From Vermamoeba vermiformis (Eukaryota; Tubulinea; Echinamoebida): a stretch of DNA of 64,000 bases. Shown piece by piece: positions 50,631 to 63,500 of the stretch. Every line of letters begins with the position of its first letter. The stretch's first letter is position 1. Where the stretch lies: positions 124,001-188,000 of the forward strand of contig JBEWZL010000136.1 in assembly GCA_045837725.1 (NCBI GenBank), given 5' to 3'. A model generated the notes under the pieces. It had not been told where the DNA came from. It saw only the letters and a list, made by a program, of their open reading frames with translations, and did not search any database. The position numbers and the translations under genes are program-made.

Positions 50631-52626
50631 TTACATATTTACTGATCTTGCCGAACTAATATCCGATGCGTATCTAGCGCTAGACATATGCACGCTGTTG
50701 TGGCTGTTATTCGATGAAGTATGATTGCTCCTGCTTGAGGAGCTGACTGGCAATTCAAACGCCAGAATATTCGTTAATGAAGCTGCATTGATGACACAGT
50801 ACGCGATGTACCATGATAATGGGAAGCCTATAGTGTGTACATTAGTCCGTTACCTCAAATTTTTTTCTGAGAATTAATTTTTGTACTGACCAATTGGCGT
50901 GTAAACCAATCCTGTAGCGAAAAGTACGGCCAAAATGACGAATATGAACATGAAACCGCCGTTAACTAATGTTCGAATAGTACTCTAAAGATATAAATTA
51001 GAAGATCAGGTGCAGTTCTTAGGCGCGATCCACGTACGCGTTTCAAACTAGCGGACTTCTTTCCGGTTTTGCTATCCTTCAAACGCTTCAACAATTTAGC
51101 GCCAGTGATAGTAAAGAATACAATAACGAAGACTAGAGACACCAAATAGAACGCCGCTGTGAGATCAAGGTCAGTACTTTTTTGGTACATCCGGTAATTT
51201 CGAGTTGCTTACCAGTAACAATATTAATACTAATGAATGTAGTTAAGTTCTGCACCGTATTTTTGGTGACTTGAAGTGCCAAGAAGAACGATGAAATGAC
51301 GAAGAATGGAATTCTCATTTTGATGATGAACGGATGCACGATGATCGACTCGTTTGTCATCAATTCGTGCCAGTATAATATGAACAATAAGAACGACGAT
51401 ATGATGAATGGAAAGCAGAGCTCGCCGAGCATAATTACAGCCCAGTCCGGGTACCAAAAGTTTGATCCAAAGAAATCGATGTCCGCTACAATCCGTACTA
51501 ATGCAAAACAGTATTAATTTCAGATTATAAGGCTATTCTTAGTATTTTGATATATGCTTACTTAAGTTAGAGGCTATTTCAATCGATAAGACCCAGTTCG
51601 CCATTGACTCGGTGCATCCGCCGTAATAATCGGTGAACTTGCGCAACTGTATTATAGCCATGACAATATTGACGACAGAGAATGCGATCATTGAGACTAT
51701 ATAAGGTATTAGTAAGTTAAGTCAGCCTAAGTTTAATTACCAATCCACGCGACAATCCATCCGGAACTCATGACGTCTACCCAAGGATTTTTTTCAGCTA
51801 AAATGGAAATTAAGTAACGGAATATTTTCTTAATTAAGTATTACCGTCAGGAAGAATAGAAATTGAGACTATTTGATCGTCAGTGGCCAATTGCACGATC
51901 AGATCGGCTCCATCGTTAGCGCCGTAAATGACGTAGCCAACTTCAATAACGGTAATATTAACTTGACTAGCAGCTTCCCTATTATTCATACGATACTGCA
52001 TGTAACCTCCAACAGCTAAAAATAAACCAGTCAGCATCCGGATTTGTAGTGGGATCCTACCGATTGTACTGGAGGCACATATAACTCCAATAGCGCCTTT
52101 ATTTTGAGCAATGACGACTTGTTCTTCTATTGGAAGCGCGCTGTATATCAGCAGGAAGTTGTTGTCGATCGAATCTGGATCCAAAGTCACTGAAGCGGTC
52201 AGAGTTTCAGTTAATGGCTTAACTGAGCTTCCTGATAACAAAATAGTTAGATATCTATCGTATGCTCTTTTCATGAAGCATAGTTAGCGTCTATTTTTGG
52301 ATCCGGCAGCTGGAGATTAAGTAATGGCCAGGTACAATGATTATATTATTAAAAATGGCAATGATGTAAAAAAAATAGCGCACGATAATTATATTTAACT
52401 CGATTCGAGCTCAATTCTTTCAAGTCTATTATTTGCTTGGATCGAAAAAAAATGGTGCAAATCCTGTGAATCCGTTTAACGCCTTACCTTGATAGAATAT
52501 TTGATAACCTTCGACTTCTTTAAATTCTCCATTTTTTGTATTTACAATTATATTTGCCGTTACTGCCTGCACGATTAAAATAACCGCGTAAAGCAAAACT
52601 GGGCTGGTGGATCCGCTTCGCATCAC
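50631..52626 (-). CDS. Seven-helix receptor-like protein A with PA-like ectodomain
   Basis: About nine exons; the first at 52488-52626, then 52061-52231, 51845-52015, 51741-51797, and membrane exons down to the stop at 50631. A signal peptide (SPVLLYAVILIVQAVTA) is followed by an ectodomain of about 150 residues with GSSVKPLTETLTASVTLD, EEQVVIAQNKGAIGVICASS and QVNITVIEVGY. This resembles a protease-associated (PA) fold, though that is an inference. Seven hydrophobic segments follow, the first preceded by NPWVDVMSSGW. The central block DIDFFGSNFWYPDW, LYWHELMTNES and HPFIIKMRIPFFVIS is shared with B and C. A Ser-rich cytoplasmic tail ends the protein. The TM bundle recalls the plant/protist THH1/TOM1 kind; ligand unknown. 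Confidence 0.8.
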
Positions 52627-53062
52627 AGTACCATCGTATACGCTGCAAATGTGCTGTTAATTTATGTTCTGCTGTTTTAGACGTAATTGGTTAATCAGTA
52701 AAATTGCCTTTGGGAAGTTAAACCGCATCTCGGAGTGCGGAAATTCTTAAAACATTTACTTATTAGGAAAGTCGCACAATAAGTGCCATGTTTTTTGAAA
52801 CATACCTAGCTGGCAACGTTGAGGCTTGGCAACGAACGTGGGACAAATGCTTCACCGCCGGGACGTTCCGCCGTTGTACGGCATGCTTTAGAAGGAACCT
52901 TTTAATTAAATAAATATAGTACAATTGGTTCGCTGAAAAGTAAATTTATACAAGTCACTTGCTAACGCAATTTCGGCTGCGTCTATTTTTGCTGCCTCGT
53001 CTAAAATTAGATCTTAGTACACACCCAGATGCAACTCTAATAAATAACAAAACTTACTATTT
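52627..53062. other. Intergenic between receptor genes A and B
   Basis: About 440 bases between a minus-strand start and the next minus-strand stop. No additional coding signal; it presumably holds the promoter of A and the 3' UTR of B. Confidence 0.55.
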
Positions 53063-54913
53063 TTAAGGCTCGTTAACTTGATCAGGCTCGACAGCAATAC
53101 TCGTAGTCTTGAGGGAAGAGGTTCCATGACTTTTGCTCTTGCTGGACCAGTTTGTCGGCAGCTCAAACGCCAAAATATTCATTAAGGATGCGGCACTAAC
53201 TACCGCATAGGCGATGAACCACGTAATAGGCAAAACTAACAAGATTAGAGATTAGCGATTTACGGATGCATGGGTAGCACTTACGAATAGGGGTGTATGG
53301 AATGCCGGTAACGAAGATTAAAGCTAACACTAGGAATACCAAGATGAAGCTGCCGCTAATAAGAACTTTTATCGTGCTCTGATAAGAAAGTTAAAGTTGA
53401 GCGTAAAAATGAACGAGATCTCGCACCTTTGTGAGGTTGACGGTTCGACCAAGATTCTTGCTTTGGCGCAATCTCAACAGCAATTTAATGCCAGTAACAG
53501 CATATAGAACAATGATAAAGATGAACGAGCCAAGGTAAAAAGCAGCTGAAAAAAAGTGCGTCAGATCTTGGATTCGCTCCCGCGTTGTTGACTTACATGT
53601 GATGATATTGCTCTCGGCTAGTCCCGTCAGATTTTGTACAATAGTTTTAGTCACTTGAACGGCCAGAATGAATCCAGAAATGACGAAGAAAGGAATCTTC
53701 ATTTTGACGATGAACGGATGCACGACGACCGAGGCACTTGTCATCAATTCTTGCCAATATAGCGTGAATAACAAGAACGAAGCGACTACGAATGGAAAGG
53801 AGAGCTCGGCTAGCATTCCTGCAGCCCAGTCTGGGTAGAGGTAATTCGATCCGAAGAAATCGAAGCAGCACACAACCCTAACTGAAGCACGTGTTAGAAA
53901 AAACACAATTTCTTGACTTTAATATAAATTGATAATTTGTAGACCTTACTTAGGTTGGAGCCAATTTCGATTGAAAGAACGTAAATCGCGACTGCCTGAG
54001 TGCATCCACCGTAGAATTTACCGAACTTGCAGAGTTGAAGAATGGCCATGACTATATTCGCCGAGGAGAAGAGTATGAAGAATACTACAAACTGTTAATA
54101 CTATGCCGTGCTTTAAAGCATAAGCTTACCGTTCCAGGCGTGAATCCAACCAGACGAATAAACAACCACCCAGGGATTCGGTTTATCTATCTACTGATTA
54201 ATTTTTTGATCGTATGTCATAAATATCCTGCGCGTACCGTCGGGCATCAAAGTTATATTGGCGATCTGATTGTTTGTTGCTAAATTTAGCAATCGCTCGG
54301 AACCAAGTCCAGCTCCAATTTCGACGTAACCAACATCGATAACAGTAATATTAACCTCACTGGCCAATACCCTATCGTTCCATCGATATTGCAACTCTCC
54401 TCCAACAGCTGAAAAGTTCTAATTAACAACTGAAATTTCCGCAAGAGAATCGGAATCGTACCTGCACCGCTCGAAGCGACGACGACGGCAATTGCACCAT
54501 TATTTTGTGCTTGCACGACCATGTTCTCGACAGGACTACCACTATACACTAAGAATATGCTTTGGTTTACCGACGACAGATCCATCGAAACGGATGCTGT
54601 TAAAATTTCGCTTAGCGGTTGAACTGAGCTTCCTGTGGACATAATAATCAAAATTATGCTAAATATCGTCTTGAAATTGATATAGACGTCGTATTATTGC
54701 TGCTTGTATTATTATTCGATTGCCAATAATTTTTGTGTTGGTTTATTAATCGTTAATGATTATAATGGTACACTTACCTCTATAAAATATTTGATATGCT
54801 TCTAGCTCTTCAGAAGTTCCATCGGTCAGATTGATAACGATATTGCCCCATGTCATGGAGTTGTTTGACATTAATAGTAACACCAACACGATGACATATA
54901 ATTGTGCTGGCAT
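53063..54913 (-). CDS. Seven-helix receptor-like protein B with PA-like ectodomain
   Basis: Tandem paralogue of A. The start is MPAQLYVIVLVLLLMSNN (ATG 54911-54913), a signal peptide. The ectodomain has GSSVQPLSEILTASVSMD, ENMVVQAQNNGAIAVVVASS and SEVNITVIDVGY. The membrane part includes FFGSNYLYPDWAAGMLAEL, LYWQELMTSASVVVHPF and MKIPFFVISGF, and the next-to-last helix is followed by LRQSKNLGRTVNLTKVR. The tail is rich in Ser and Thr (SKSKSHGTSSLKTTS). Intron positions match A and C. It retains the Cys pair GGCTQ after the first helix, as do A and C. Confidence 0.8.
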
Positions 54914-55234
54914 TATTCGAATTGTATATAATTGGTATAATTCTTAGCACCAGTTGTGGTTTTAAGCTTATGGAGTTATAATTAGACTGACACATTTGCA
55001 ATTTTACAACTCGGAAACACCTCCGAGATTAAAAATTTGGATTAATATGGCAATGATAATCTAACCCGGGAGAAATAAATGGCCATCATTAATTCACGGC
55101 AGCTTTAAGGGAATTGTTCCGTACTTTATTTAAACGCAATGCGAAATTTTAATCATTGCCACTATATATGTCGGTAAATACAAATACTAACTAACTAACT
55201 ATATACAAAAAGAAGTAATGCTCGTAGTGTGAAT
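54914..55234. other. Intergenic between receptor genes B and C
   Basis: About 320 bases of AT-rich sequence; no gene seen. Confidence 0.5.
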
Positions 55235-57174
55235 CTACTTAGCTGAGGCCGAGGACTGATTTGTCGCACTGGCAGTTTCCGCCATGGCGCCAGAGCTGTT
55301 ATTTTGCTTCGACGACGAATTTTTGCCTTGACTGCCGCTCGAGAACTTCGATGGCAGTTCAAATGCCAAGATATTCATCAAGGAGGCGACATTAATGACA
55401 GCATACGTGACATACCACGTGACGACGTATCCTGATAAAGTGTCAAAAGTGTCACAAAAGCACGTCAATCAACGGACGTACCAATCGGGTTCATTGTAAT
55501 GCCAGTGGCGAATAGAACGGCAATGATCACGAAGGCGAAGATAATACTGCCGCTGACAAGGACTTTGATCGTTGTCTAAAAATAGAAATTAATTTTAGTA
55601 AAACAGATCCAAAAGTGCGGTTACGTACCCTTGTCAACCGGACAGTTCGGCCCATTGACTGGCTTGCTTTCATACGCCTCAACAGCTTAATGCCAGTGAT
55701 ATTGTAGAATATTACAATGAATAAGAACGAGGCCAGATAAAATATAGCTGAGAAAAGTTGGTCAGATCTGCGTGAACGAAGGGCGGTTGATGATACTAAT
55801 GCAGACTTACAAATGATCAAGTGAAAGCCACTGAATGATGTTAAGCTGCGCGTGATTATCTGGATGATTTGGAAGGCTAGGATGCATCCAGAAATGACGA
55901 AGAATGGAATTCTCATTTTGACGATAAACGGATGCACGATGACCGAGGCACTTGTCATCATCTCGTGCCAGTATAACGTGAATAACAAGAACGATGCAAT
56001 GACGAATGGAAGGCAGACCTCGGCAAAGAAGACAAACACCCATTCTGGGTATAAAAAGTTCGATCCAAAGAAATCGATGCTGGCCACAATGCGGACTGAA
56101 ACAAGTTGGGTAAGAGACGGTAAACAAATAAAGTATTGTAAGTGACTTACTTAAATTAGATAATATCTCTATCATGAGAACGTAGATCGCAATTGCTTGG
56201 GTGCATCTGCCGTAGTAAACATAGAACTTTCGGAGTTGAAGAGAAGCCAAAACGATGTTCACCGTCAAAAATATAATTACACTTACTACAATAATAACGT
56301 TATGACTAAGATAGCCTTACATCATTACTTACTGCTCCAAATGTACATCCAGCCAGAAGAAAGGACCGTCTCCCAAGGATTTTCAGCCTCTAAATTTCAA
56401 TTATTTTGAGTTTAAAATTAATTGATTATCAAGAATTCGTACCATCAGGAAGTATAGTTACATTGGCAATAAGATCATTCGTTGCCAACCCTCTAAGCAA
56501 TTCGGAGCCAAGTCCGGCGCCCAACTGAACGAAGCCAACCTCGGCAACGGTGATATTCACTTGACTAGCCACATAAAAGTCGTTCTTACGATATTGCAAG
56601 TTTCCACCAACCGCTTAAAACAAAGGTTAGCATCCGAATCCGGAAATTTTGGGGCGTTGGTATGAGCTTACCGTAGATGCTAGAGCCGTATATAACGCCA
56701 ATACATCCTTTTTGTTGCGCTTCAACAATAATTGTTTCAATTGGCGTGTCTTGAAAAACAAGTAAAATACGCTGGTTTGACATGCTGATATCCAACGTGA
56801 CGTTAGAGGTCAATGGCTCGGTTAGAGGCTCTACCGAACTTCCTATATCGTCGATATATCAGTATTGATTAAGTTTGAATTCATATTGGCAAATCCAGAA
56901 AATTTCTATCGGCATTTTCCGAAGCTAAATTTGATGAGACTATAAAAGTAGTAGAGTAGTAGTACTATGAATCGATTTATTCCTGAGAGAATCACTACTA
57001 TTAAGTTGAAAGAAACTTACCTCGATAAAATATTTGATAAGCTTCCAGTTCAATTTGGTTTCCGTTATTGAGATTAACGACTATGTTGGCATCCGCCGAT
57101 AATAATAAACCAGCGATTGTAAGGATAAACGTTGCGCATTTCCAAAAAGTTCGGAGGCGAGAAGTGGTTGCCAT
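55235..57174 (-). CDS. Seven-helix receptor-like protein C with PA-like ectodomain
   Basis: Most upstream intact copy. The start is MATTSRLRTFWKCATFIL (ATG 57172-57174), first exon 57021-57174. The ectodomain has GSSVEPLTEPLTSNVTLD, ETIIVEAQQKGCIGVIYGSS and SQVNITVAEVGF. The membrane region includes FLTVNIVLASLQLRKFYVYY, GRCTQAIAIYV, DFFGSNFLYPEWVFVFFAEV and LYWHEMMTSASVIVHPF. The C-terminal tail is Ser/Asn/Lys-rich (SSGSQGKNSSSKQNNSSG), as expected for a phosphorylated cytoplasmic tail. Head-to-tail order with A and B and shared intron positions show tandem duplication. Confidence 0.82.
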
Positions 57175-57619
57175 TAGATCCGGTCGAAAAGTAGCTTGTT
57201 GTGGTGTCTTAGTTTAAGTGGTTCTAAATAAAGTGTCAATTCGGTAAACCAGTTTTTCGGGCACCGTGACAGTTGATAAATTTCCCACGCAAGAATTTTC
57301 CAAAAATAGTTAACGCTGTTAATACCAGGACATATATGGTAATGGAATCACAATTAATACTCGCTCACTTAGAAATAAAATTATAACTGTATATTTATTT
57401 AGTACTGTTACATAGAAGTATTTAAATCGTTATATAAAAATGATGTTAATAATACGAAATATCAAGTTAATAATACTAAAAAATTATTCAATTAATTCCT
57501 CGTCATCGCACATTGAGAATGCCTTTACTTAACGACAGAATTAGAAAATAAATTTGAACAGAATACTTTATGTCGGCTATATACTTACTGGATGAAAGTT
57601 GTGCCGTATTAGATGGTTC

Positions 57620-58260
57620 TGCAGCCTCTACAACGACGCAGGTAGTTTGCGGGAGCGATCCGCTTTTGCCTTCACTGCAGCCCGATAATAATAAATACAG
57701 CTCTTGCGGCCAAGATATTCATAAACGGAGACGCATTGACGAGAGCTATACACGCGAAGCGGTTAAGAACGCAGCCTGGTAAAGTGTCAAACGCGTCATC
57801 AAGTACTGTCTTCAAAGGTCTTACGAAAGCGACAAATGACATATGTCATTGGAATGCCAATGGCTTTGAGAATGGCGAATACGCTCGCAACCAACATAAA
57901 ACTGAGATTACATATCTGATTGTCATCTAATCAATACACAGCATTAGTAGTGTTGTTGGATCGATTCGATCTTTATACCGATCCAGAAAGAAAGGCCTTT
58001 CCGTGTTCATCGACGACGTTGAAACACCTACCTCCAATCTGCTTACGGGGGTTAAAGGAATGCTAAAGTAAATATTAAGGTGCCTTAATTCGATAGCAAT
58101 TCTACGCGTGATGCACCCGAGACCGTAAAATTTATAGATGTGATTCAGATTGGTTCGAGAACGAACCGTTAAACCAATGTAAAGACCTACTATTTTATGG
58201 AGTGGAACGACCATGAAGGCCCAGAGCATCACGTAACTTTTGGATGCAAGCAATCATCGC
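57620..58260 (-). pseudogene. Decayed fourth copy of the seven-helix receptor gene
   Basis: Reading the minus strand, three blocks match the A-C genes in order. LNHIYKFYGLGCITRRIAIE (about 58090-58180) corresponds to LQLRKFYVYYGRCTQAIAIY of C. LVASVFAILKAIGIPM (near 57850-57900) corresponds to the last-but-one helix exon. GCVLNRFACIALVNASPFMN with ILAARA (near 57690-57780) corresponds to the final exon. The central helices and the whole ectodomain are missing, and the blocks cannot be joined into one frame. It is upstream of C in the same orientation, so it is a remnant of the same tandem expansion. Confidence 0.6.
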
Positions 58261-59055
58261 TCCATCACTTCAAAATATAATATACAATAACGTACTGTAT
58301 CTGTTCACGTGCCCGTTTCGTTGGCTGTTGCAGTGGTGCTCGTCGGGATAGCCAAATGCCCAAATCCGCTCTCTACCGATAAAAAATCATTACTAAGGTA
58401 AAATAATACAGACTATAATGTATGTAATAGTGTGGTTTGCACCTTTTTGGCACAATTGCCCAAAAAATGTAATTTAAATTATTAGGTTGCATTTAACATA
58501 ACTTACGTTGGAATTTGGTTGCACGATCGTGTCGCGACTGGTAATCATTCCGCATTCAATCCAATACCGACAATAACACATTATTATTAACACGTCAATG
58601 AGTTGGCTTGCTTTTGATCTCTTTCGTGCTCATGTTCATTGATTTAATAAATAAATAATTCACTAACAAGTTTTGCTGCGTATTGCACCCCGCAAAACGG
58701 AGGGCAATAACACAATATTAGCTCGCGCTCTATGTCATAATATTAATGGATACACGTAAAGTAAGTTCAAACCAACAACACGTGCCAATTAATGATTTTT
58801 TTGCATACTGAGATCACTTAATTACAAATAGCCAAAAAAATTTGGAATAATAATAAATATATTATTAATAAATATATTTGAACTTTAGAAAATAGTTTCT
58901 GACGTGATCCTGTTAGCCCGCAATCCACACGGTCGATAGCACAGCAAAGACCAGCAAAACTGACACACGCACATACGGTATGTGTTATATATATGATAAT
59001 ACGGCGATCAATTGCACCGGTCTGTTGCATAACACAGTTACTGATTTCTATTAAT
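58261..59055. other. AT-rich intergenic region
   Basis: About 800 bases with no supported gene. Contains two CACGTG sites (near 58305 and 58780). May be flanking debris of the neighbouring pseudogenes. Confidence 0.5.
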
Positions 59056-59059
59056 TGTC

Positions 59060-59650
59060 AGATCTTATCAAGTGATGCCGCGGCATCAAGCACCGCAGCA
59101 ACGATCGGCGAAGAGGCCACGCGAACAATTAATGCACGTTACATTATATACAACTGTAGTATTATCAGAGCAATCGATTGCTCTTGTTAGGTTACGGATG
59201 TTGCGAGCGTCTGACAGTGCGTATCAAATGAGCGAATTGTTCAAGAACGTGAATATTTACCGCGTCAACTACAACACTATCGGGAAGTACTCGCAGAGAT
59301 ACGTGGCCAGCTGGTTCGGTCTTCGTCTCGATTGGATGGGTGCGTGGTCTTCGTCACCATGCTTGTTGTTACACGCACTGTCAGTCCTAGCGATATCGAT
59401 GCTGGCTGTGCTGGTTTGACGTTGACGAAACTTGGGCGGTCTCACTTTCATTCTGAGTTCAATCAGTTCGAATGCTGCTGAGACTCGAGTAAGGGAATTA
59501 TTTCTGACTAGAGAGATGCTCGTACTAATAATGAAACAGATGAACTCAGTAGAGTGTATCAAAGAGTACGAGTCCTTGCCGCAAGAGAAACCAGTGCTTG
59601 TGGAAGAGAAGCGACCACCCGCTTACTGTGCGCGCAGTGTCGATCAGTTT
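59060..59650 (+). pseudogene. Relic of an ABCC-type ABC transporter (second membrane domain)
   Basis: The plus strand carries SDSAYQMSELFKNVN, then YNTIGKYSQRYVASWFGLRL with DWMGAW. After a disruption it continues in another frame with GLTFILSSISSNAA, MKQMNSVECIKEYESLPQEK and RPPAY. This follows the order of full-length ABCC/MRP transporters: the loop after the internal helices (NxxxY..NRWLxxRLEF in the family), the last helices, then QMNSVERI..Y..LP.E..  and the Pro-rich lead into nucleotide-binding domain 2. Neither nucleotide-binding domain is seen and the frame is broken at least once, so this is a fragment of a dead gene rather than a functional transporter. Confidence 0.6.
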
Positions 59651-59759
59651 GAAACAACTGTCAAACAAAAGCTTGCGTGCACTTTTTGTTTTAATAGTCA
59701 GGTCTGCAGCTACACCTCGCAGATTACTGCCTCTTGCGACACTACTGGCAGGTCCTTGT

Positions 59760-60523
59760 AAGTCACAGTCAACGGAGCTGTTCAATCTGACAACATTCAG
59801 AGTTATACCACGGCTAATCCACCCACGCCTCACACGTCTAAAGTACAATCGGCTGGAGTTACCACCGTGCTGTCATTCAGCGGAGCAGTGGGTGCCGTGG
59901 CTTGTGCTTGGGACACGGGTAGCGTCAATGAGGTTGACAACGCGTGGCAGCGACCATCTTTTGTAAGATCGGATCAAGTAGACACCGACCAGCAACAGTT
60001 AGCGAAACAAACACGCCAACAGCTACGGTATGTCACTAGGTATAATGTGGCAGCGATCAATTCCTCCCATTCAATTTAGCGGAAGCTGTGCTCGTTGGGC
60101 ACATCCGCACTCAAAATTATTGACTTGCATCGATGCCTTATGGCTTTGATGTGCAATTAATGTGACTACAATATCACATGTCATATTTATTTATTCGGTA
60201 GTTGGTGCTTACTAATGTTTATTTTCGTTAGCAGATACGATCGAGCACGACGCCAAGGTGGTGCACCACAGCAACAAACGGTCAAGTGGCCACGTGATTG
60301 CCCAAGAATGGTTGCAACGCTACACGCCCTGTCCCTTGCCACGTGACAAACGACAGTCGTTGGTCGATCACGTGGCTGCACGGTGCGAAGAAGAAAGCAC
60401 GGGAGTTCGTGACCAGCTGCGGTAAGTTAATATACACGTGGCAAAAGCCAAAGAATCTTCTTGCGAATCGCATGAACAAACGAATTGATGCATCATTTAT
60501 TCTTCTCGCCATTGCTACAACAA
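59760..60523. other. Non-coding stretch with a cluster of CACGTG sites
   Basis: No gene supported. Four CACGTG hexamers fall within about 150 bp at 60291, 60340, 60369 and 60435, mostly in the context CCACGTG or CACGTGGC. This is upstream of no obvious gene on the plus strand and next to the 3' end of the minus-strand NTPase gene. Confidence 0.5.
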
Positions 60524-63500
60524 TTATTTTTTCTTCTTTTTGTTCGCTGGTTCTTCACTTTTATCCTCTTCTGTTATAATTTCTTTCACCTTTCGTTTTT
60601 GCTGTTTGTTTTGTTTCTTTTTCTGCTTTGGCTCAGTGATCTCAATGTTTTCATCATTTTCCACTTCACGGCTTCTTGTTGCGAACAAAAATAATGGAGA
60701 TAGCCAGCCATCACCATTAGAAATAATAATGCGCCCTTCTTTTTCAAGTTCTTCCAAACTCTTTGCTGTGTCCGTATCTTGGATGTGACTACTCAGATTT
60801 TCAGTGATTGTGTTTGGTGACATCAACATCCAAATTAGGTGTGGTTGTGAATTCAACCCAAAATTACTTATCTCCTTCCACAAACTCCATGGTTTTATCT
60901 GCAAAAATAGAGTAAATGATTGCAAAAAAGGGAAGCAACTTGTTACCTTCAAGTGATTTACAGCAACATTTTGACATTGTATGCAGAGCACTTTGGTAAC
61001 AGAATACCTGTCATCCTTCTTTGTAAATAGTGGCACCATAACATCAGCAAAGGAGACTTTCTGTTTGTTGATATAAATGGCAGGATTTTTTTCGAAATCA
61101 TTCAGGCTGTGGTCTTGCGTAACCTCCTTCCCTTGCACAACTCCACTCAGGGAAATCTATGCCATTGTGTTAATTCAAAACATTGTCAAGTAGTTACGCA
61201 CATAATACTGAGGGTCTGCCCATGAAATGATGCTTGATAATTGTACAAATTGGCCTGGATTGGCGACAAGTCTATAACGTGCCCACAAGGAAGCAGCTGT
61301 TGCATATTCCAAATCATTTTCTTGCTCTATCATATCAGTGCTCATGGTGGAAGTTCCAATAATATGTAATAATGTGATTGGGAAGGAGTCAGGATGCATA
61401 CTTGACAGCAAATCAATCTTGTATGTCTTAAAAATAATGTGAGTTGATTGACTTTTTGCAATAACTGTACCTCAAATAGATTCAATGTGAAAGGCATTGT
61501 GTATGATCTTGTGGTAATCGATGTTGGAGTTTCTGATTTTGTGAAGTTAAAGGGCAAAAGAATGCCAGCTGCCTCCAAGTCTGCATAACTCAGCTTCTTT
61601 CCTTCTGTCCTGCAATTAAACAATTGAGCTCTCTTTTCTTGTGAAGAAATGCTTTGAGAAGGTACATACGTAAGAATTATTGTTGTGGGATCTTTTTCTA
61701 AGCATAAACTTGCAGCAACAATAATTTTTTGCCATTCTTGAGGATCAATCTTGTAGTAGTCTGTTCCAACGTCTAACTCCATCATATTTGGGTAAAAATA
61801 ACATGTGATTTGTGCACTCAAACTTGCCAAAATCTCTGTGCTTTGACTGTGTGAAATACTTCCACTTTGCAACTCTTGCCTGTATCTGTGCATTGCAGTG
61901 AATAGAAATTCAATGGCTCGTGGAATACCAAAGGTCTTAATCCAAAGAGAATTGATAATTTTACGAGAGTCTGCTGGCAGTACAGAGCTGGCTGGTTTAG
62001 AGTTTTGTAAGTAATGTTTGCCAAGGACAGATGAACATAGATCATCAAGATAGTCAAGTTTCAAGAGTGGATCCAAAGGCAAATTCACCCTTAAATAGGC
62101 AATTGAAGGGTCCTGCAATTCATGTAGTGGCCCAGATTTCAACCCAACCTGACGTCATATGAGTTATCAGTTATTAAATAAAACCATACTTACCATTAAT
62201 AACAAGGTGCAATCTGTTTTCTCGATGAATTCTTTATAAACAAAGTATGCAAGATTGCGATCCTGCTGCTTAATGTCTGTGAAACTCTAGGAAAGATTGT
62301 TAGCAAATCCTTGGGTTCAGAATTTCCTTACTTGACATTCATCAATATTCAGCAATGTGATGGGTCTATCAGAAAGTTTAACATCCTTAAACACAGGTTT
62401 GTATGGAATCTGATCTTTTCCTACTTGATAGAATTTCCATAGTGATGTAAGTCTTGACCCTGCATTTACAGCTGCAATCCAGTCCTCAGCAGTTGTTTCA
62501 TCCACATTAATGCTTTGGCTTTTGATCGTTACTGTTGATAATTGATCTCCAATTGCCCTTGTTAACATTCTTTCACAAATTACTGCTGGAGTGAAAGACG
62601 TGTTGTATTGAGCAGCTGACGTGGATATAACTCGAACTTGAATGAGAGTTTTGTGTAGTTGTGCTAGAAATTCAAGTCGCTTTTCAATGTCCTGTAATTT
62701 GCTGTGCTCAAAGTTGTATTTTTGAGTAAACAATTGCTTTCTTTCCACTTTTGTTAAATCTATCCACTCTAACTCAATTTCTTCAACATTTTGTTTGCCA
62801 AGCAGAAATGACACCATAACATTTGGCAAGTGAAACACTCTTATGGCCCATTCAAGAGCCAATCTTGTTTTACCAAATCCTGGTGAAGTCACTGCTATTG
62901 TGTGCATTGGCTTTGAACATGCACCAGTGTAGTTATTATAACAGTCGTTAAGCAGGCTGAATATTGCTGTCTGATGGTTGTAAAAGGGTGGGTGGGATAG
63001 GCCTTGCCATGTACTGAGCCATAGAGTGCCCATGGGAACAAAGAAGGTAAATCGGTTGTCTCTGTGCTCCACTTTTGGTTTGTCCATTATTGCTTGTAAC
63101 ACATTTAATGCTCTTTGCACTTCTTCTGGGGGTGCGGTGTTGTATAGCCCATGCAAAATTCGAACCTTGGAATCTGCAGACAATTACTATACATTCAATA
63201 AATTGTTGTATTGCCTACCAGGGGATTTTTCTGCGTTCTTCTGTTGCTCTGTAATAGTAAACGTTAGTTGCAATTTGTTTTAACATAAAAAAATTTACTA
63301 AACAACAGAAAACTGCCAACGTTTTAGTTATAATAAAAATGGTAATACAATCGTTGATTGTAATAAGAATACTACATACCTGGTTCCTTTGGAAGTCTCG
63401 ACTTCTTCAGCTTTTCGATCTCAGCCCACAACGTTTGCAGAGCTGATTTCGAGATCTGCTTCTGCTTTAGTTCTTCTTCAAAATCACCAAAGAGGTCCTC

